Positions 58,901 through 64,000 of a stretch of DNA of 64,000 nt are shown piece after piece. The position numbers were made by a program, and so were the translations under genes. Where the stretch lies: NCBI GenBank assembly GCA_030549495.1, contig JAUIRK010000072.1, forward strand, positions 1 to 64,000, in the 5' to 3' direction. Under the pieces are notes generated by a model that had not been told where the DNA came from, made no database searches, and saw nothing but the letters and a program-made list of their open reading frames with translations. The DNA is from Nectonema munidae (Eukaryota > Nematomorpha > Nectonematoida > Nectonematidae). Position 1 is the stretch's first letter; every line of letters begins with the position of its first letter.

Positions 58901-60850
58901 AAATCTGAAAATTTAGAATAGGTCAGATTTATCAAAAATGGCACAGATGCCAATATGTGAGAACTTAGTCACTATCAAGATATTTTTAATTTAAATTGAA
59001 TTTGTCCATCTTTTTCCTTTTGCGTCAAAAAATAATTTTTTAGATGAAGAACGTGACAACTTTTTGTAATTGAACAATGAACATCACGAATGATTCATCA
59101 GAAAAAAACCTTTGAAATGAGATTGGTTGAGAAATATTCAGGCCTGATAATAAAATACACGATACTGATTAAAAAGTCTAAGATCATCAAGAAGATTCTT
59201 TAATCAGAATGCTTTGAGAGAGGAAAAAAGTAATTTTATCATTATAAAAAAATTTTCGAACACACATTGAAGAATATAAATTTCTAATGAAAAAAGAGCT
59301 ACCAAGAAAGGATCATCATGGAATGAATAGTAAAATTACATACTGTAAATTATAATATGACGTAGAGACTACAGGTCGATAACGAATTTGTAGCCAAAAA
59401 GATGGAGGTCCTATCGAGTTACATATGTTACTGTAGAATGAAATATTTTGAGTGAATTATCGATTTTTTTGACAGTTTTTATTGATTTCATAAAAAATGA
59501 CATCACCATTAAATTCTACATATACTTGATATGTATAAAAAAATTTTTATAAGAATAAAAATTTTAATTTTGACATGGGCTGTCATATTTAAATTATTTT
59601 GTCAGGTTTGACTAATTTTTTATAAAAAAAAGGAATATAAAATCACTTTGTTGACAGGTTTGAATGATTTTTATAAAAAAATGAATATCACCACTGAATT
59701 CAGCATATTTGAAAATGGATGTGTAAAAAACGTTATATAATTATTTAGATTAAAAGCTTCTTTTTGAGATGAGCTCTCACATTTAGATCAATTTTTTGAC
59801 TGTTTGATTGATTTTCATAAAAAAATGAATATCACCACTGAATTCAGCATATATGAAAATGGGTATAAATGTGTAAAAAACTTTATATACTTATTTAGAT
59901 AAAAAGTTTCTTTTTGATATGGGCTGTTACATTTAGATCAATTTTTTTGACAGGTTTGATTGATTTTCATAAAAAATGAATATCACCACTGAATTCAGCA
60001 TAGTTGAAAATGGGTATACATGTGTAAAAAATTTTATATAATTATTTAGATAAAAAGTTCCTTTTTGAGATGAGCTGTCACATTTAGATCAATTTTTTGA
60101 CAGGTTTGATTGATTTTCATAAAAAAATGAATATCACCACTGAATTCAGCATATTTGAAAATGGGTATGCATGATTAAAAAACGTTATATAATTATTTAA
60201 ATAAAAAGTTCCTTTTTGAGATGAGCTGTCACATTTAGATCAATTTTTTGACAGGTTTGATTGATTTTGATAAAAAATGGACATCACCACTGAATTCAGC
60301 ATAGTTGAAATATATATGTAACATTAAAAATATTTATAAAAGCTTATTAATATCTGAAAAAAATAGGGGGGCACTTTACGCCCCCCCCCCAGCACTTGAG
60401 CGGACAAATTTTGCCCAGCACTAATAGGGAGTTCGCTGAAGAGTTAGATAACGAAGTTATCCTGGACAAAATTCTTTATAAAAATTCTGCAATCAAAAAG
60501 TTGTATGATAATGGATCATGTTTGAAAATTGTGTTTAAAAAAGAATGTAAAGATGGTAAATTTAATTATTTTTTACGAATGTCTCCTAATATTTATTACG
60601 AAATGTTGTAAGTAAGGGCACAAAAAAAAAATTATAAAAGCTTGACTGTTGTTTTTTGTATTGCACAGGTCTACATTCACCCGAGGCCCGTCAAATTAAA
60701 AGTAACTTCTCGAGTTATAAATGTCATACATGTGTAAACCATGAAGTAACTGACTTTAACCATACGTGTTGTAGCAATGCATGCAGGTTTTACAAAAAAC
60801 AAATAGAAAATGTTAAATCTAAAACAAATTATGATGAGTTTGAACAATGA
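55995..60850 (+). pseudogene. LINE ORF1 (gag-like, zinc knuckle), interrupted
   Basis: RNA-binding ORF1 of the LINE. Before the insertion: MASSLNMVEDNHNIITKVL then, past a TGA at 56256-56258, an RRM-like stretch (SIKLKFPSSEAIENAKKKLE). The frame runs into the family A terminus at 56484. After it, REFAEELDNEVILDKILYKN, the typical RMSPNIYYEML, and, past a frame change near 60610-60660, a Cys/His region: YKCHTCVNHEVTDFNHTCC then FYKKQIENVK. The stop is at 60848-60850. ORF2 starts 17 bases inside the end, an overlap seen in this LINE group. The family A insertion plus at least two other breaks inactivate it. Confidence 0.75.
56484..60429 (+). mobile_element. Family A element, full length, non-coding, in LINE ORF1
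   Basis: A 3946-bp element with terminal inverted repeats CCCTATTAGTGCTGGG at 56484 and CCCAGCACTAATAGGG ending at 60429. Beside each end is a G/C-tract hairpin (GGGGGGCGTAAAACGCCCCC on the left; GGGGGGCACTTTACGCCCCC on the right). Inside, 56930-58450 is an array of about ten diverged units of about 152 bp (core GCCATGCTGGTTTCATTTCT). Bases 58480-59450 are a unique centre. Bases 59450-60320 are about six units of about 150 bp (core TTGACAGGTTTGATTGATTT). No open frame of note, so it must be moved by another element's transposase. TTAA precedes the left CCC, as in piggyBac, but AGTT follows the right end, so superfamily and target duplication are unresolved. Confidence 0.75.
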
Positions 60851-63200
60851 ATCATCTATTTTGTTTAACAGCTTAGCTCAATGTAATTATGTTTTCCTAG
60901 ATTTTTTGTCTGATATGAATTTTCCAGTTGTCTTTAATAATCATTTTGAACCTGAGAAAATTGATTGCTTGAGAGAGTTTAATTTGCTTAGTTTGAATGT
61001 ACAGACTCTCCCGAGTAAGTATGATAGTTTATCAGTATTACATAACAGTTTGAAGTCACTTTGTGACAGAAAGGTCAGTGTAATTGCACTCCAGGAAACT
61101 TGGACTAAACCAATTTTTAGCAATTTGTTCAAATTACCTAATTATAATTTATGCTTGAAGGAGGGCTTTCTTTCTACTAAATCTGGTCTTAGTTTTTAGA
61201 TCAATAAAAATATTAGCACTTTTTCAACCCTATTATTTGTGATGGTTCACTCTTTTGCAGTACCTCCTTTGAAATCTTTTCTTTGGAATATTCATCTGGT
61301 GTAAAAAAATATATATTCACAATATTTATAGGCCTCCTCGGAAACATTCAGAAAATATCGATTTGTTTTTTACAGAATTTTCTTCATTCCTCTCTTTACT
61401 CAATCAACGTGATGATAACATTTTAGTCGGTGACTTCAATTTTGATTTTTTAAAAATCGATAGTTGTAAGTCTACTGAGGATTTCATAAACATTATTTTA
61501 TCATATTCTTATCAACCCCTAATTTTTGATGTTACGCGTTTTAAAAGTGGTACCCTACTAGATAATTTTTTTATGAGTACAGATAACAAAAGCTTTAAGT
61601 CTATTGTTAATCATATATCAGATCACTTTTCTATCTTACTATGTCTTACCCATTTTAAACAAAATTTAAAAACGTATTTTGACAAGTTTAATCTTAAATC
61701 ATTTAAAAGTTTTTTTGTTAATTTTCATTGGTTTGCTTACTTAAAAAACTATTTAGACTATTCTGATTTATATTTTGAACTTTTAATAAACAAGTTGAAG
61801 TATTATGTTAATATATCAACAGAAAGAATTGAAATTATAAAAAAGATAAATATTCTTTCTCATTCAATCCTTGGTTAACACCTGGAGTCTTTAAATCAAT
61901 GAAAATAAGGGATAAGCTCTTTAAAAACTTTAAAAAAAACTGATCGTAAACTGAAATACAAATTTTTGTTTTATAGAAAAAAATAAAATTGTTAATAAAA
62001 AGTTTGAAAGTGAAATATTATGAAAATTTGTTTGATTCAATTGATGATATGAAAACTATATGGAAAAAGTTAAATAGTTGCATTGGTAAAGGTGATGAAA
62101 ACAAAATAACAATACATGATGGAAAAGATGTTTTTTCTAATAATGAAGATTTAGTTGATAAGTTTAGCAAATATTTTGTTCTTAAAAATGAAGATGTGCA
62201 TAGTTCTTCTAATAATTTTCATTCATACTTATCGAAAATAAACAGTAATTTTTCTTTCACAAAAATAACATTGAATGAGGTAATTAACTCTCTTTCCAAT
62301 ATAAAGCCCAGTAAAGTAACTGATATTTTTGGACTTACAACATTGCACTTAAAAAGTTCTTTAGATGTTCTAGCTAGATTTTTCTTGTATGGAATTCTTG
62401 TCTTGAGTTTGGGGATTTTCCTAAAGCGTTCAAATATATTAAGGTGATTCCAGTTCGTAAAAGTAAATCCAATGACTCCATTGATAACTTTAGACCCATA
62501 TCTATCATTCCAATTATTTCAAAAGTTTTTAAGGAAGTCCTTTATTCTCAGTTATTCTTTTACTTTAATCCTTTCATATATGAGTTTCAGTTCGGATTTC
62601 GTCGAAATCACTCTCCATCTTTGCTTCACTCATATTTTATTGATAAAATACACTATTATTTAGATTCCAAGATTGACGTCATAACCATATTTTTTAGACC
62701 TATCAAAAGCTTTTGGTAGTGTTTCACACTCAAAGTTACTTTCCAAACTAAATTACTACGGCCGTGATAACTTGTCCCTCAACTTTTTTTCTTCATATAA
62801 GATTGATCGTATACAATCAGTTAACCTAGATGACTGTTCGTCATCCTTAATTACGATTAAATCAGGCGTGCCTCAAGTTTCTATACTCGGACCCATTATA
62901 TTTTCTATTTACATAAATAATATAGAAAAATGTTATTCTCACATTAGTTTTTTCCTATATGCTGATGACCTCACCCCCATTATTCCAAGCTCAATTTTTT
63001 CTCATAATGGTATAGATTTGGATGATAAATTGGTAAATAATTTACTGAAAAATCTTTACACATGTGTACTTATAATTCTTTAAAAATAAACATCTTCAAG
63101 TTAAAATCTATTTTCTTTTCAAATCGTAAAGTTGTAACTTATCCACATATCAATATTAGTTTTGTTAAGGAATTCAATTATTTTTATTTGGGTAAAAAGT
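60834..63200 (+). pseudogene. LINE ORF2: endonuclease and reverse transcriptase, broken
   Basis: The apurinic-type endonuclease comes first: FNLLSLNVQTLPSKYDSL, VIALQETW (catalytic Glu), YRPPRKHSENIDLFF (in another frame near 61330), GDFNFDF (catalytic Asp/Asn), and ISDHFSILL (catalytic Asp-His). Reverse transcriptase follows: NFRPISIIPIISKVFKEVL, FQFGFRRNHSPSLLHSYFID, motif A DLSKAF (about 62690-62710, across a frame change), GVPQVSILGPIIFSIYINNI (motif B, the usual Gly replaced by Val), then FLYADDLTPI (motif C). After about 63100 the C-terminal part is deleted. At least four frame changes or stops are present; all catalytic motifs are still recognisable. Confidence 0.85.
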
Positions 63201-63437
63201 CCTACCGGTAAAAAAGTAACTTTTTTATTTCTGTGTATTTTTTTAGCTGTTGCATTCCTTGAGGTGTACCATACTCGCGGTTCATTTGAGCCTTCTGGTA
63301 AATCCCTCAAAGATGATTAAATTCCGAGGATTTTTTTTAATGAATATGTAAAATTATTGCATTATAAAGTATACATGTGTATATTTCTATTGTTTATTTT
63401 GTTGTTCTCATGCTTGGAAATAAACTTCTTCTTCTTA

Positions 63438-63794
63438 AAATCTGTGACTGAAAAAAAATCTTTCTCAAAACTATTCTTGGCGCATGTATATTAAAAATCT
63501 AATTACAAAATTCTCCTATTATATTAATTTTCTTGAGAATGATCTAATAAAAAACAGCAATAAAAACATAAATACTAAAATCAGAAAAATTTAACTATTT
63601 GATAATGGTTCGTGAAATACTAAGTTATTAAAACAATTTAAAAATATCTTAAAATTTTTTTTAATTCAATTTTTATATATTTCAATAATTTTAAAATAAA
63701 CATGTTTGTGAATTTTTCACAATTTAGCCGTGTTTCCCTTGCGAAAGAGTTCTCCCCAATCTATAATTGTCGTCGACTTTCTTAAGACTAGAGT
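63438..63794. other. AT-rich stretch
   Basis: Nothing recognised between the LINE tail and the SINE. Confidence 0.3.
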
Positions 63795-63925
63795 GCTTGA
63801 GTAAGATTCATTAGACATGTAGCCTTGATACAAAAGGTCTTGGGTTCAATCCAGCATTAAGCTTTCCATTCTCATATCTCGACATAAGCTTTATAGATGT
63901 GCCTTGTCGATGAAAATATTTTAAG
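63795..63925 (+). repeat. tRNA-derived SINE, copy 2
   Basis: The A-box-like CTTGAGTAAGATTCATTAG (about 63797-63815), the B-box GGTTCAATCC (63843-63852) and the tail GCCTTGTCGATGAAAA (about 63902-63917) follow the order of the copy at 11535-11705. Diverged; not a functional tRNA. Confidence 0.55.
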
Positions 63926-64000
63926 CCATAATAACATAGCAAAAGCCTACTTCTATGCAGAACTCTGGTATAGACATGTTTCTATATTATGAAATAACTC

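Larger units (their letters stand above)
55940..63437 (+). mobile_element. LINE (CR1/Jockey/L2 group), split by a family A insertion
   Basis: A two-ORF non-LTR retrotransposon. ORF1 starts near 55995 and is interrupted at 56484-60429; ORF2 starts at 60834. The 3' end is AATAAACTTCTTCTTCTT (63420-63437), a short-repeat tail like those of CR1/Jockey relatives. Without the insertion the copy is about 3.55 kb, and the part of ORF2 after the YADD motif is largely deleted. The 5' boundary is set only by where the adjacent hAT relic stops being readable. No target duplication was identified. Confidence 0.8.

Noticed and set aside
56484-60429. Family A as a piggyBac-type element because TTAA precedes its left CCC
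   Set aside because: The right flank is AGTT, not TTAA, and other copies here do not show TTAA, so the assignment is not supported.

Overview
This is a AT-rich piece of an animal nuclear genome (by eye about 30% G+C). Coding is sparse, there are GT-AG introns, and mobile-element debris is dense. The single-LIM muscle protein at 45.6-46.2 kb is of the Mlp60A type known from arthropods. Together with the Tigger/pogo, hAT, piggyBac, Merlin, Mutator-like (MULE) and LINE relics, it suggests an arthropod-like invertebrate. An AT-rich crustacean would fit, but no species can be named from the sequence alone. No bacterial operons, CRISPR arrays or rRNA were seen, and no LTR or virus-like element was recognised.

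Three host genes are well supported. A six-RRM ribosome-biogenesis protein (RBM19/Mrd1) lies on the minus strand at 3.1-5.5 kb. A REEP5/6-type ER-shaping membrane protein lies on the plus strand at 23.0-23.6 kb. A two-exon muscle LIM protein lies on the plus strand at 45.6-46.2 kb, with an exact MEF2-consensus site just upstream. They have no evident functional link and look like ordinary neighbours separated by repeats.

Layout: 0-1.9 kb Tigger 3' part; 1.9-3.0 kb decayed copy of a non-coding repeat family ('family A'); 3.1-5.5 kb RBM19; 6.2-7.3 kb broken hAT-like transposase; 8-12.5 kb small MITEs, a SINE and a LINE RNase H fragment. From 13.2 to 21.5 kb lies a probable MULE about 8.3 kb long, with matching ends, nine-A flanks and an OTU-plus-transposase gene; two piggyBac relics sit inside it. 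Then come 22.2-22.5 kb Merlin relic; 23.0 kb REEP; 24.3-26.0 kb hAT-like transposase; 26.3-28.4 and 38.9-40.6 kb two inverted family A copies about 10 kb apart, with a Tigger (29.5-31.0 kb), MITEs and a BED-finger hAT (36.1-37.5 kb) between them; 41.6-42.2 kb LINE fragment; 45.6 kb LIM gene; 46.8-47.6 kb insertion with 20-bp target duplication; 48-55.9 kb MITEs, pogo and hAT relics; 55.9-63.4 kb a LINE whose ORF1 is split by a full-length family A element (56.5-60.4 kb).

The most notable items are family A (hairpin G/C-tract termini plus two internal arrays of about 150-bp repeats), the OTU-bearing MULE, the Merlin relic with exact 8-bp target duplications, and a TTAA-bounded MITE family sharing one internal motif. 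No gene system with a clearly new function was found; the novelty here is in the repeat architecture.
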